A program made the position numbers and the translations under genes. From contig CAZMHF010000002.1 in the NCBI GenBank assembly GCA_964566025.1, forward strand, positions 27,223 to 91,222: a DNA stretch of 64,000 nt, read 5' to 3'. Below, one piece after another: positions 1 to 9,489 of this stretch. Position 1 is the stretch's first letter; each line of letters opens with the position of its first letter. The notes beneath the pieces are model-generated. The model worked only from the letters and a program-made list of their open reading frames with translations, made no database searches and had not been told where the DNA came from. Source of the DNA: RGIG8306 sp964566025. Lineage in GTDB: Bacteria > Bacillota > Clostridia > Lachnospirales > Lachnospiraceae.

Positions 1-1421
1 CCCTTAATCACCTTTTTAGTACGCTCACCTGTTGAAACAATCAACACTTCAACCTCTAGCAATGAATTGATATCGTATGTATACGTGACATCAATCGCTT
101 CCTCACCAGCCTTTGCTTTTGGTACCGTCACTTGCAACTTCCCAAGCAACACATTATTTGCGGTGTAGCGACTCTCCCCTTGTAACACATCTACCGTAAT
201 GCGTGTTTGATTATCACGTACTGTAAAAAGGCGTTCCGTTCTACTTGCAGGAATAATGGTATTGCGCTCAATAATAGGGAAGAAATGACCTGGTTCATAG
301 TAATTATCATTCTTTTGAACAACTACCTCTGTTCCCAATGTAAATGGGCATACATCCGTCAAAATGATTTCTTTGATTTGTTTATTTCGCTCTTTCATTG
401 CTCCTTGAATGGCAGCGCCAATCGCAACTGCTTCATCTGGATTAACCGATATGTCTGGCATTTGCAAAAACACCTTCGCAACAAAACGGCGAATAATCGG
501 CAATTTTGTTGCACCACCAACCAAAACAACCTTATCAATTTCTGAAAGCTTAATTTTTGCATCTGCTAAGCTTCGTTTAATCGGCTTTTTGATTTCTTCT
601 AGTAGCGATTCGCAAGCATCCTCATACTCTTTCATATTGATGTCAGACTCAAGCATTTTTTCATTATGAATAAACGTGAATTTTGCGGTTTTATCCGTTG
701 AAAATTGCTTTTTGCATTTCTCCGCTTGCTTATGAAGCTGACTTTTCTCTTTTTGTGACAATGTCTCTTTTTCAAGCGCATGCTCTTTGCAGAAGAGATC
801 CTCCAATACATCTGTAAAGTTTTCGCCACCTAAAAAATTGTCTCCTGCAACGGCTTTGACTTCAAGTATATTTTTATACAACTCGATAATGGATATATCA
901 AATGTACCACCACCAAAGTCAAACACCAAAAATTTCGCATCGTCTTTTGCTTGATACAAGCCATACGCAATTGCGGCAGCTGTTGGCTCACTAATAATAC
1001 GCTCAACACGCAAATTGGCTAACTCACCAGCTCTTTTTGTTGCTCGTCTTCGTGCTTCATTGAAATAAGCGGGAACGCTAATAATGACTTCCTCAACGGT
1101 CTCACCTAAATAATGCTCGGCATCTTCTTTCAATGATTTTAGGATAAAAGAAGCAAGCTCTTCAGAGGTGTATTCTTTCCCTGAAAGCATATACTTTTTC
1201 TCGCTTCCCATCGTTCGCTTAAACAGATGAGCTGCTGTATCAGGATATAAAGCTAAACGTTCCTTGGCAACTTCACCAACATAGATCATTCCCTCTTCAT
1301 CCACACTAACTACCGATGGCGTCAATTTCTCCCCCATTCGATTTGGGATAATCTTTGCCCCCTCTTCTGTAAATACAGAAATTAAACTATTGGTTGTTCC
1401 TAAATCAATTCCTAATATCAC
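1..1421 (-). CDS. Hsp70 (DnaK-family) chaperone, 3' end outside window
   Basis: ATP-dependent cytosolic chaperone of the Hsp70 family. The reading frame opens with GTG at 1421 and runs open to base 1, so the C-terminus is missing. The first residues contain the phosphate-binding GIDLGTTNS loop. Further on are FDFGGGTFD (second phosphate loop), a SEPTAAAIAYG segment and VGGATKLP (adenosine loop), followed by a substrate-binding domain. It differs from housekeeping DnaK in detail, for example TKRAGELANLRVER where DnaK has TKDAGKIAGL, so it is probably an accessory Hsp70. The start lies 11 nt after the stop of the J-domain/TPR gene, with AGGAA upstream of the GTG, so the two are co-transcribed and probably work as a chaperone and co-chaperone pair. 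Partial at the window edge, no damage seen. Confidence 0.93.
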   Translation of the reverse strand, partial: MILGIDLGTTNSLISVFTEEGAKIIPNRMGEKLTPSVVSVDEEGMIYVGEVAKERLALYPDTAAHLFKRTMGSEKKYMLSGKEYTSEELASFILKSLKEDAEHYLGETVEEVIISVPAYFNEARRRATKRAGELANLRVERIISEPTAAAIAYGLYQAKDDAKFLVFDFGGGTFDISIIELYKNILEVKAVAGDNFLGGENFTDVLEDLFCKEHALEKETLSQKEKSQLHKQAEKCKKQFSTDKTAKFTFIHNEKMLESDINMKEYEDACESLLEEIKKPIKRSLADAKIKLSEIDKVVLVGGATKLPIIRRFVAKVFLQMPDISVNPDEAVAIGAAIQGAMKERNKQIKEIILTDVCPFTLGTEVVVQKNDNYYEPGHFFPIIERNTIIPASRTERLFTVRDNQTRITVDVLQGESRYTANNVLLGKLQVTVPKAKAGEEAIDVTYTYDINSLLEVEVLIVSTGERTKKVIK

Positions 1422-1432
1422 GTTTTCTATTC

Positions 1433-4400
1433 CTATCTATTTTTTTCAATTTCACGTAATCGATACGTCACGTATGCTTCATTTGGATCAATTTCTAGTG
1501 CCATTTTGAAATATGCAACGGCTTCATCTAGGTTTCCGAGTGCTTCAGCGTATAGGCCTTTTGCAACATGTAATTCAAGACAACCGCCAAATTGACAAAA
1601 CGTACATCTTGGTGCATTTTCAATTTCGTCCATGTAGTATTTCGCACATTCTAGGTCTCCTGCATACAAATACAATTTGAACAAATCATATACCTTAATT
1701 GCATACGCATACGTTTTCTCTAAAAATTTTGCAATAGAACCATGCTCTTTTTCCAATGCACTAATTGCCTCTTGTAGCAAGCTTTTTTGATTATTTATCT
1801 CTTTTGGGCTTGCATTTTTCAAGCACTTGGTCTGATGGTATGTAATTTGCATAATGCCTTGAATACCGTCGATTTTCCTATCGGCATTTTCAGCAAGATT
1901 TTTTTCGTTCAAATAATACTTCAGTGCTTTTTTAGAATTTCCGTCCATATATTGATAGAAGTCAGCAAGAAAATCTATGACGTTCGTATCTTTTGGCGCT
2001 ATCTTATATGCTTTTTTATAAAATGCAAGTGCCTGCTTAAAATCACCCATTTCTTCATTAGCTGCGCCTATCGTCGTAAGGGCTCTCACTTTTGATTGCG
2101 GATCGTTTGCTCGTTTTAATTGCTCCTTCGCACATTCAATCGCCATCTCATATTGTTTGCTTCGACGATAATACTCTGTCAACTTTTTATCCGTATTAAT
2201 TTGAGGAAAATGCTCCTTCACCTCAAACAATACAGCAATCGCTTCATTAAAACGGTTAGTCGCTGCATACACGCCTGCTAAATGCATTCTAACAAAGCCA
2301 ATCTCATAATCCACATCCAGCTCAACTGCCTTTTTAAATGCCTCGATTGCCTCATCGTATTGGCGAAGTGCTACATAGGCAATACCGAGATTTCCATAGG
2401 CAAAACCATTTTCCGAATTATACTCAATCGCTTTTTGACAATCTGTAATGGATTCTTTATATTGCAAACCATCAAAATATATCAACGCTCTCTCAATACG
2501 ATAATACGATGAATCCATTACGCTTAATTGCTCTGTTCCATAATGGATTGCTAAATCATAATCTTCTCGTTTTCCCATTCTATCAAAACGTTTTGAATAC
2601 ATACGCATAATGCGATTATTCGCATTTGGATGATTTTTATTAAGCTCAAGTACCTTTTTAAATTGCTCGATTGCCTTTTTCTCGCATTGCGACTCTTCTG
2701 TATCGGTTTGTTTTGTATTCTTACTAAATTCAACTAGCGAATTTCCGTAGCGATAGAATACTTCTGAATTTTGATATTCGCTCGCCAATGCCTCTAATTC
2801 ATCTAATGCGACTTGTAAATCACCCATCTCCTCTAACATATCGACCTTTAGTAAGCGAAGTTCTTTTGAATGTTTTTTGTTAATAGGATTAATTAACTTC
2901 TTAACATCTTTATTGAGTCCTAATCGTAACAATGTCTCACATCGTCCTTTTAATAGGCGAAGTGTATCCTTTTCAATGGCTTTCGCATTGGATTCATCGG
3001 CTTCGTTTTTAAGTCGTTTTTCGATTTCGTCATACTTTGCAAGAAGTGGGCGAATATCGTGTTCATTGTCCGCCAATGCTCTTTGCAAACGTGTCGCTTG
3101 CAACTCAATCCAAACGCTTGTAGCATCATTTTTTGTTGCCATATCAAGAAATTCTTCTACGCCCTTATAATCATCATAGGCAAAAAACATATCAATCACA
3201 GTTGCATAAATTTCACTATCCTGCTTATATATTTCGAGCGCACGATAAAATGCATCAATCAAATTCTGTGCTTGTCGCAATTCATCATAACACATAACGA
3301 TTTTACGTGCTGCGGGGTAAAATTGTCTAAGTGCTGATTGTGCCAAAATGTCCTCGCATTTTTCGATACATTTTTCGTATTGTTTCATTTCAAACAATAA
3401 ATTTGCCTGATTTAATTGGTATTCAGCAACCAAAGAAATATCTTTTTCTTGACTATAATCGAAGACACAATATGTATATGCTTCCTCTAATAACTCCATG
3501 CGTCTCTTTTCGCTTTTTTCTTTTTCTGCCATTTGAAAATAGCATATGGAAACCAAATAGTTGGCTAGCATAAAACGCATTTTTTTTCTTTTTGTCTTTT
3601 CTGTACCATCTAACTCAAGTTTATCAATTTCCTCAAGCCACAACAGTAAGTATTGGAGAGACTGCTCATGCTCGTCACATTCCAATAACACACGACTACG
3701 AAGATTGTAATAATCAAGACGAATATCGTCCGTCACTTCAATACTATCTAAACAAGCAAGCACCTCTTTGTTTTCTTTTCGTTGGAAATAAATCCATGCA
3801 AGCTCCATGACTTCTTCTTTGTTTGTTGGATCATTGGCAACTTTTTCTTTTTGCAAATCAAAAAGTTTCTCGTTAATCATATGGAATTTTTCTTCGATTT
3901 CATTCATAGCAGAATCCAACTCAATGATATTGAAGCAATATTCTTTTGCCTTTACATAATCCTCAATCGCTATATAATAATCCACCATATGATAAAGAGC
4001 TCCATAAAATCGTGGATATTTTTCATTGAATGCAAGCAACCACTCTGATGCCGCCAAAATTCCTTCATATTCAATTTCTATATTGAGTCCTTCATACTCA
4101 AAATAGGATACCTTATCATAATAAGGTTCAACTAGCTCACGCAAGCGGTACGCTTCGTCTTTATTGCCCGTTTTATGGGCATATATCATTTTCTCAACCG
4201 TAAAAGCAGGATGTTCAATATGATATTGGTCCATTTTTTCGATTTGTGCGCCCGCTTTTTCTAGTTCATTATCACTAAGCAATCTAGAAAGCATAATCCA
4301 TTCATGAATAAACTCATCCAATGGTGCATCATCCGCGCATTTTACCCATTCCAAATTAAAGTTTTGTTTTGTATCTTTTGATGAGATAACAAAGTCTATA

Positions 4401-4870
4401 AAATCACTTGGAAAAATCTCAATCAAGTCTTCTCTTCCCGCTTCAATACTAAAAACATCCTCCATAAGCTGGTAAATATTTTGTCCAACTCGAAAGTTGT
4501 TGTATATATATTTTAAGAGCTCCTCCCGTGCGACATTGACGGTACTAAAATCCTCGCAAATATCCGCATGAAATAGGCGCTTCCAATTTTCAAAATCAAT
4601 TCTTCGGGAAATATTCTGGTATATCGCATCAATCTGGCGAATCCACTCTCCCGTTACTGCATGATCAAATAGCGGATTTTCTTCCTCCGCTTGCTCATCT
4701 ATATCACTTAAACGCATTGCTTCTTCATACGCTTCTCGAAGAAGTTTAAATTTTTCTGGCTCATCCTCTGGATTCGTCATAGGGAGAATCGCAAAATAAG
4801 CCTCTTTAATTAGCCCCTTATCTTTTGTTTCTTCTATTTGTAATATACTAAAAATAGTTTGTTTATCCAT
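1433..4870 (-). CDS. J-domain-like N-terminus with long TPR array, co-chaperone candidate
   Basis: A 1145-residue soluble protein. Residues 1-55 look like a J-domain (IFSILQIEE, then KLLREAYEEAM, matching helices I and III/IV), but the HPD tripeptide that stimulates Hsp70 ATPase is replaced by a TNPEDEP stretch. The remainder is helical, with clear TPR units between about residues 590 and 900 (for example YGNLGIAYVALRQYDEAIEAF) and again near the C-terminus (ALGNLDEAVAYFKMALEIDP). A Cys group CTFCQFGGC lies just before the last TPR. There is no signal peptide or membrane segment. The gene is directly upstream of the Hsp70 gene, so a role as its partner or scaffold is an inference from position and domain type. 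A good GGAGG precedes the ATG. Confidence 0.8.
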   Translation of the reverse strand: MDKQTIFSILQIEETKDKGLIKEAYFAILPMTNPEDEPEKFKLLREAYEEAMRLSDIDEQAEEENPLFDHAVTGEWIRQIDAIYQNISRRIDFENWKRLFHADICEDFSTVNVAREELLKYIYNNFRVGQNIYQLMEDVFSIEAGREDLIEIFPSDFIDFVISSKDTKQNFNLEWVKCADDAPLDEFIHEWIMLSRLLSDNELEKAGAQIEKMDQYHIEHPAFTVEKMIYAHKTGNKDEAYRLRELVEPYYDKVSYFEYEGLNIEIEYEGILAASEWLLAFNEKYPRFYGALYHMVDYYIAIEDYVKAKEYCFNIIELDSAMNEIEEKFHMINEKLFDLQKEKVANDPTNKEEVMELAWIYFQRKENKEVLACLDSIEVTDDIRLDYYNLRSRVLLECDEHEQSLQYLLLWLEEIDKLELDGTEKTKRKKMRFMLANYLVSICYFQMAEKEKSEKRRMELLEEAYTYCVFDYSQEKDISLVAEYQLNQANLLFEMKQYEKCIEKCEDILAQSALRQFYPAARKIVMCYDELRQAQNLIDAFYRALEIYKQDSEIYATVIDMFFAYDDYKGVEEFLDMATKNDATSVWIELQATRLQRALADNEHDIRPLLAKYDEIEKRLKNEADESNAKAIEKDTLRLLKGRCETLLRLGLNKDVKKLINPINKKHSKELRLLKVDMLEEMGDLQVALDELEALASEYQNSEVFYRYGNSLVEFSKNTKQTDTEESQCEKKAIEQFKKVLELNKNHPNANNRIMRMYSKRFDRMGKREDYDLAIHYGTEQLSVMDSSYYRIERALIYFDGLQYKESITDCQKAIEYNSENGFAYGNLGIAYVALRQYDEAIEAFKKAVELDVDYEIGFVRMHLAGVYAATNRFNEAIAVLFEVKEHFPQINTDKKLTEYYRRSKQYEMAIECAKEQLKRANDPQSKVRALTTIGAANEEMGDFKQALAFYKKAYKIAPKDTNVIDFLADFYQYMDGNSKKALKYYLNEKNLAENADRKIDGIQGIMQITYHQTKCLKNASPKEINNQKSLLQEAISALEKEHGSIAKFLEKTYAYAIKVYDLFKLYLYAGDLECAKYYMDEIENAPRCTFCQFGGCLELHVAKGLYAEALGNLDEAVAYFKMALEIDPNEAYVTYRLREIEKNR

Positions 4871-4903
4871 CGTTTCCTCCCAACTTTTATACCTATTTCA
4901 TTA

Positions 4904-4946
4904 TAAAAAGCAAAGCAACCGTTTGTTCTTCACCCAAACGGCTGCT
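4904..4946 (-). terminator. Rho-independent terminator of the hydrogenase operon
   Basis: On the minus strand an AGCAGCCGTTTG arm pairs with CAAACGGTTGCT and is followed by a T-rich run. It lies 18 nt after the hydA stop and separates that operon from the J-domain/Hsp70 pair. Confidence 0.8.
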
Positions 4947-4963
4947 TGCTGATGTGAAAACTA

Positions 4964-6709
4964 TTATTCGTTAATTTTACGTTTCACATAAGTTGTATGA
5001 AGCAATTTGTGTGCTTTATGACTTCCTGGCTTCTCTAAGTATGATTTGTATACTTCGATTACATCAGGATTCTCATGTGATTTACGTATAACATTTACAG
5101 CATCTGCATCATATAACACTTTTGCTCGCAATCCGCATACATCTACCGTATTCATAACACTTCCTGGTTGTTGTGGTTGACCACCACCATTGATACATCC
5201 ACCAAGACATCCCATGATTTCGATAAAGTGATATGTCTTTTCACCACTCTTAACTCTTTCAAGTAGTTCTTTTGCATTTGCTGTGCCAGATGCAACAGCA
5301 ACATTGACATCCAAATCACCAACTTTATAAGTTGCTTCTTTTACGCCTTTTAATCCACGAACTTCTGTGAAATCCAATTTCGCTAGCTCTTCGCCAGTAA
5401 GTTTTTCAACGGCTGTACGAAGTGCAGCTTCCATAACACCACCAGTTGTACCGAAAATAACGGCAGCGCCTGTTCCTGAACCAAGTGGATTGTCATAGCT
5501 TTCATCTGGTAGGCTGTTAAAACGGATACCTACGCGCTCAATCAAACGTCCTAGTTCTCTTGTTGTCAATACAATATCAACATCTGGATAACCAGTGCCA
5601 TCTTCATTTTCTCTGCCCATTTCAAATTTCTTTGCTGTACAAGGCATCACACTAACGCTAACGATATCTTTTGGATCGATTTGCATCTTCTCTGCATAAT
5701 AGGATTTTACAATCGCACCAAACATTTGTTGTGGTGATTTACATGAAGATAAATTGTCGATAAATTCTGGGTAATAATACTCGCAATATTTGATCCAACC
5801 TGGTGAACATGAAGTGATAAGAGGTAGTGTCTTGCCATTGGCAACACGATCGATAAACTCATTCGCTTCTTCAACAATTGTTAAATCCGCACTAAAGTTT
5901 GTATCAAATACTTTATCGAAACCAATTCTTCTAAGAGCGGCAACCATCTTGCCTTCTACATTTGTACCGATTGGTAAACCAAACATTTCGCCTAATGCTG
6001 CACGAACAGCTGGTGCTGTTTGAACAACAACATGCTTTGTAGGATCAGCAATGGCTTCAAGAACGGCATCACTTGCATCCTTTTCGCTTAATGCACCTGT
6101 TGGACATACATTGATACATTGTCCACAAGAAATACAACTTGTTTCAGCAAGTCCCTTTCCAAATGGAGAACCAATTTGTGTTGTAAATCCACGCTCGTTT
6201 GCGCCAATCACGCCAACCGCTTGAACCTTCTCACAAACAGCTGTACATCTTCTACATAAGATACATTTTGAATTGTCACGAATCATATGTGTTGCTGAAC
6301 AATCGATCTCTGTTTCCATCACATCGCCATCGTATTTTCCTTCGTCTTCGACTTTCATCTCGCGTGATAGTGTTTGCAGTTCGCAATTACCACTTCTTAC
6401 ACATGAAAGACATTTACGATTATGTGTTGAAAGAATAAGTTGTAATGTATTCTTTCTTGCTTCTAGTACTTTTGGTGTATTTGTGAACACTTCCATACCT
6501 TCGTTGATTGGAAATACACAAGTAGCCACAAGACTTCTAGCACCCTTAACTTCTGCTACACAGATACGACATGCGCCAATCTCGTTGATTTCTTTTAGAA
6601 AACAAAGAGTAGGAATTTCAATGCCGGCAATTCTGGCAGCTTCAAGGATTGTAGATCCCTTTGGAGCAGATACATCAACTCCGTTTATTTTAATTGATAC
6701 GTAATCCAT
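4964..6709 (-). CDS. hndD: [FeFe] hydrogenase catalytic subunit (HndD/HydA type)
   Basis: Catalytic subunit of a soluble NAD(P)-linked [FeFe] hydrogenase, 581 residues. In order it has an N-terminal plant-type [2Fe-2S] domain (CRICVAEV), the His/Cys [4Fe-4S] site HNRKCLSCVRSGNC, two [4Fe-4S] ferredoxin motifs (CILCRRCTAVC, CISCGQCINVCP) and the H-cluster domain with TSCSPGW near residue 301, MPCTAKKFE near 355 and IMGCLGGCINGGGQP near 495. The upstream ATG at 6724 overlaps the preceding stop as TAATG, but a GGAGGAG sits inside those first codons 7 nt before the ATG at 6709, so 6709 is chosen. It is the last gene of a five-gene operon. TSCSPGW has Ser where many monomeric enzymes have a second Cys; this variant is remembered from HndD-type subunits. 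Confidence 0.95.
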   Translation of the reverse strand: MDYVSIKINGVDVSAPKGSTILEAARIAGIEIPTLCFLKEINEIGACRICVAEVKGARSLVATCVFPINEGMEVFTNTPKVLEARKNTLQLILSTHNRKCLSCVRSGNCELQTLSREMKVEDEGKYDGDVMETEIDCSATHMIRDNSKCILCRRCTAVCEKVQAVGVIGANERGFTTQIGSPFGKGLAETSCISCGQCINVCPTGALSEKDASDAVLEAIADPTKHVVVQTAPAVRAALGEMFGLPIGTNVEGKMVAALRRIGFDKVFDTNFSADLTIVEEANEFIDRVANGKTLPLITSCSPGWIKYCEYYYPEFIDNLSSCKSPQQMFGAIVKSYYAEKMQIDPKDIVSVSVMPCTAKKFEMGRENEDGTGYPDVDIVLTTRELGRLIERVGIRFNSLPDESYDNPLGSGTGAAVIFGTTGGVMEAALRTAVEKLTGEELAKLDFTEVRGLKGVKEATYKVGDLDVNVAVASGTANAKELLERVKSGEKTYHFIEIMGCLGGCINGGGQPQQPGSVMNTVDVCGLRAKVLYDADAVNVIRKSHENPDVIEVYKSYLEKPGSHKAHKLLHTTYVKRKINE

Positions 6710-6723
6710 GAAAGACTCCTCCA

Positions 6724-8514
6724 TTACTTTTTGTAAATAGCTTTAAATTTGCATTTTTCCATACAAGCGCCGCACTTGATACATTTATCTTGATCAATAA
6801 CATGTGGTTGTTTCACCGTTCCAGAAATGGCATTTACTGGACATACGCGTGAACATAATGTACAACCAACACATGTGCTCTCATCAATATTAAATGTTAA
6901 GAGGTCTTTACATACACCAGCTGGACAACGTTTTTCAACGATGTGAGCTATATATTCGTCTTTGAAATAACGAAGTGTCGAAAGAACTGGGTTTGGAGCT
7001 GTTTGGCCAAGTCCACATAATGAGTTATCTTTAATGTGGTAGCACAATTCTTCAAGCTTATCTAAATCTTCAAGAGTTCCTTGTCCTTTTGTAATCTTAT
7101 CAAGAATCTCTAATAAACGTTTTGTACCGATACGGCATGGTGTACATTTACCGCATGATTCTTCAACCGTAAATTCAAGGAAGAATTTCGCGATATCAAC
7201 CATACAATCTGTTTCATCCATAACGATCAAACCACCTGAACCCATCATCGAGCCGATTGAAATTAAGTTATCGTAATCGATTGGTACATCAAAATGTTCC
7301 ATAGGAATACATCCACCTGATGGTCCACCTGTTTGAGCTGCTTTAAATTGTTTTCCGTTTGGAATTCCGCCACCGATTTCTTCAATAACTGTACGAAGTG
7401 TTGTTCCCATAGGAATTTCAACAAGACCTGTATTATTGATTTTACCGCCAAGAGCGAATACTTTTGTTCCTTTTGATTTTTCAGTTCCCATAGAAGCGAA
7501 CCAATCTGATCCATTAAGGATGATTTGAGGAATATTCGCATATGTCTCAACGTTGTTTAAGATCGTAGGTTTTCCAAAAAGACCTTTTTGTGCTGGGAAT
7601 GGAGGACGAGGACGTGGCTCACCACGATTTCCTTCGATTGATGTCATAAGCGCTGTCTCTTCACCACAAACGAAAGCTCCTGCTCCAAGACGAATATCAA
7701 CATCAAAATCAAATCCTGTTCCGAAAATGTCTTTTCCTAATAATTCTGCTTCACGTGCTTGGTTAATCGCAATTTGTAGACGATCTACAGCGATTGGATA
7801 TTCTGCACGAACATATACATAACCTTGATTTGCACCAATTGCATAACCTGCAATCGCCATCGCTTCCAATAAGGCATGTGGATCACCTTCAAGAATCGAA
7901 CGATCCATGAATGCACCTGGATCTCCTTCATCGGCATTACAGCATACATATTTTTGATCAGCATCGTTGCCCTTGGCAAGTTTCCATTTAAGGCCTGTAG
8001 GGAAACCACCGCCTCCACGACCACGAAGTCCGCTGTCTAATAGCGTTTGGATAACATCATCTGGTGTCATCTCTGTGAGAACTTTACCTAATGCAGCGTA
8101 TCCGCCTGTCGCAATGTACTCTTCGATAACTTCTGGGTTAATAACACCACAATTTCTAAGAGCGATACGATGTTGTTTTTTGTAGAAATCAGTATCTTTA
8201 AGAGCCTTGATTTCATCTTCAACAACTGTTTCTTGGTAAAGAAGACGGGTAACAGGACGTCCTTTTAGCAAATGCTCGCTAACGATTTCAGGAATATCCT
8301 CTATCTTAACCATCGAATAAAAAGTCGCTTCTGGGTATACGATCATAATAGGTCCTAATGCACAAAGTCCATGACAACCTGTTTGTACAACCGAAACTTC
8401 TTCATTTAGTCCATTTTTGTCTAATTCATCTTGAAGTGCCGTAAGAATCTTTTGGCTTCCCGAGGAAGCACAACCAGTTCCACCGCATACTAAAATGTGT
8501 GAACGATACATCAA
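6724..8514 (-). CDS. hndC: NuoF-like NAD(P)H/FMN subunit of the hydrogenase
   Basis: Flavin and pyridine-nucleotide subunit (596 residues) passing electrons between NAD(P)H and the iron-sulfur chain. The N-terminal 120 residues are a thioredoxin-like [2Fe-2S] domain (CGGTGCASSG and TGCHGLC). The central NuoF part carries the glycine-rich GLRGRGGGGFPTGLKW, an FMN region (NADEGDPGAFMDR) and the [4Fe-4S] site ESCGKCTPCR. The C-terminus adds a two-cluster ferredoxin domain (CVGCTLCSRVCP, CIKCGACMEKC). This order is the usual one for HndC/HydB. It ends in a TAATG overlap with the next frame. With HndA and HydA it gives the three-subunit composition of electron-bifurcating hydrogenases, which couple NADH and reduced ferredoxin to H2; bifurcation itself is inferred. 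Confidence 0.95.
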   Translation of the reverse strand: MMYRSHILVCGGTGCASSGSQKILTALQDELDKNGLNEEVSVVQTGCHGLCALGPIMIVYPEATFYSMVKIEDIPEIVSEHLLKGRPVTRLLYQETVVEDEIKALKDTDFYKKQHRIALRNCGVINPEVIEEYIATGGYAALGKVLTEMTPDDVIQTLLDSGLRGRGGGGFPTGLKWKLAKGNDADQKYVCCNADEGDPGAFMDRSILEGDPHALLEAMAIAGYAIGANQGYVYVRAEYPIAVDRLQIAINQAREAELLGKDIFGTGFDFDVDIRLGAGAFVCGEETALMTSIEGNRGEPRPRPPFPAQKGLFGKPTILNNVETYANIPQIILNGSDWFASMGTEKSKGTKVFALGGKINNTGLVEIPMGTTLRTVIEEIGGGIPNGKQFKAAQTGGPSGGCIPMEHFDVPIDYDNLISIGSMMGSGGLIVMDETDCMVDIAKFFLEFTVEESCGKCTPCRIGTKRLLEILDKITKGQGTLEDLDKLEELCYHIKDNSLCGLGQTAPNPVLSTLRYFKDEYIAHIVEKRCPAGVCKDLLTFNIDESTCVGCTLCSRVCPVNAISGTVKQPHVIDQDKCIKCGACMEKCKFKAIYKK

Positions 8515-8528
8515 ATTCTTCCTCCTGA

Positions 8529-8903
8529 TTATAAGTTTTCTTCGTTTAATGTATATTTTGCTACAACCTGACCACGAATTAAATGTTGTTCTACAACTTC
8601 TAATGCTTTTTCAGGATTCATTTTTACGTAAGTAACTTTTTCTTGGCCTGGAGCCATAACTTCTACAATCGGTTCATATTGGCAAAGTCCAATACAACCT
8701 GTTTGAGTAACAGAAATGGTTTCTGTTAAGTTCTTCTCTTGAATTGCGTTTGAAATTGCTGTTAGAACTGGTCTCGCACCACTTGCAATACCGCAAGTCG
8801 CCATACCAACAACAACTCTAGTTTGTGAATCGCCTTCTGAACGAAGTCCGATTTGTCCAGCCATCTTCTCGCGAATGGCTTGTAATTCTGCAAGAGTTTT
8901 CAT
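8529..8903 (-). CDS. hndB: Thioredoxin-like [2Fe-2S] ferredoxin, HndB type
   Basis: A 124-residue protein with a thioredoxin-like ferredoxin fold: ATCGIASGAR in the first half and TQTGCIGLCQYEP in the second give four Cys for one [2Fe-2S] cluster. It has the length and position of HndB in NADP-reducing hydrogenase operons, between the NuoE-like and NuoF-like genes, and probably serves as an electron-transfer subunit. The N-terminal 25 residues form a short charged helix (MKTLAELQAIREKM). An AGGAGG-type site precedes the ATG, and the gap to hndC is 14 nt. Confidence 0.88.
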   Translation of the reverse strand: MKTLAELQAIREKMAGQIGLRSEGDSQTRVVVGMATCGIASGARPVLTAISNAIQEKNLTETISVTQTGCIGLCQYEPIVEVMAPGQEKVTYVKMNPEKALEVVEQHLIRGQVVAKYTLNEENL

Positions 8904-8928
8904 GTTAACCTCCTAATTTGTTGTGCGT

Positions 8929-9486
8929 TCAATATACTTTCCCGCCATCAACTTCTTTTTTATTCTCAATTAAAAATTCCATAATGTAGTTTGAAACGTC
9001 CGGTACATCAAATGGGACATCCCCTAATACCTCTCTGAATTCTCGTGTATCTAGCACAAACGATGCTTGATTAAATGCATATCGAAAAACAAAATCAATG
9101 GTTGGATGATATACAATTAATGAATGAATGCTTCCTGCTACATCTCCTAATGGCATCCGATCAATATGTGATAATACAAATCTCGTTTTGATAATGGTTC
9201 CTTCGTTCTTTACTGAAGAAATTTCAAAATCTCCGCCTGTCGCTTCTGCAGCGAGCTTAAAAAAAGGAACACCTAATCCAACAGAGCGTGTTGTTCTTGT
9301 CGTATAAAACGGATCAATCACGCGCTCGACTTGTTCTTTCGACATACCGTAACCATTGTCCTTAATGGAAACATATAAAGAGTCACTCGTCTCATCAACA
9401 CGAACATCGATTTCCACCAATGTCGCTTCTGCTTTTGTCGAATTCAATGCAATGTCTAATATATTTAACGATATTTCTGTTAACAT
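8929..9486 (-). CDS. GHKL-type ATP-binding protein in hydrogenase operon
   Basis: A 185-residue protein whose first 120 residues are a histidine-kinase-like ATPase domain: N-box ILDIALNSTKAEA, G1 box DNGYGMSKEQ and G2-like GLGVPFF. It has no phospho-accepting His domain, sensor domain or membrane segment, so it is not a complete sensor kinase. Such stand-alone ATPases recur in clostridial hydrogenase operons next to the NuoE-like gene; their job is not established to my knowledge. Here the ATG directly follows the hndA stop (3 nt). A regulatory or assembly role is inferred, matching the second stand-alone ATPase in the divergent set. Confidence 0.85.
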   Translation of the reverse strand: MLTEISLNILDIALNSTKAEATLVEIDVRVDETSDSLYVSIKDNGYGMSKEQVERVIDPFYTTRTTRSVGLGVPFFKLAAEATGGDFEISSVKNEGTIIKTRFVLSHIDRMPLGDVAGSIHSLIVYHPTIDFVFRYAFNQASFVLDTREFREVLGDVPFDVPDVSNYIMEFLIENKKEVDGGKVY

Positions 9487-9489
9487 AGA

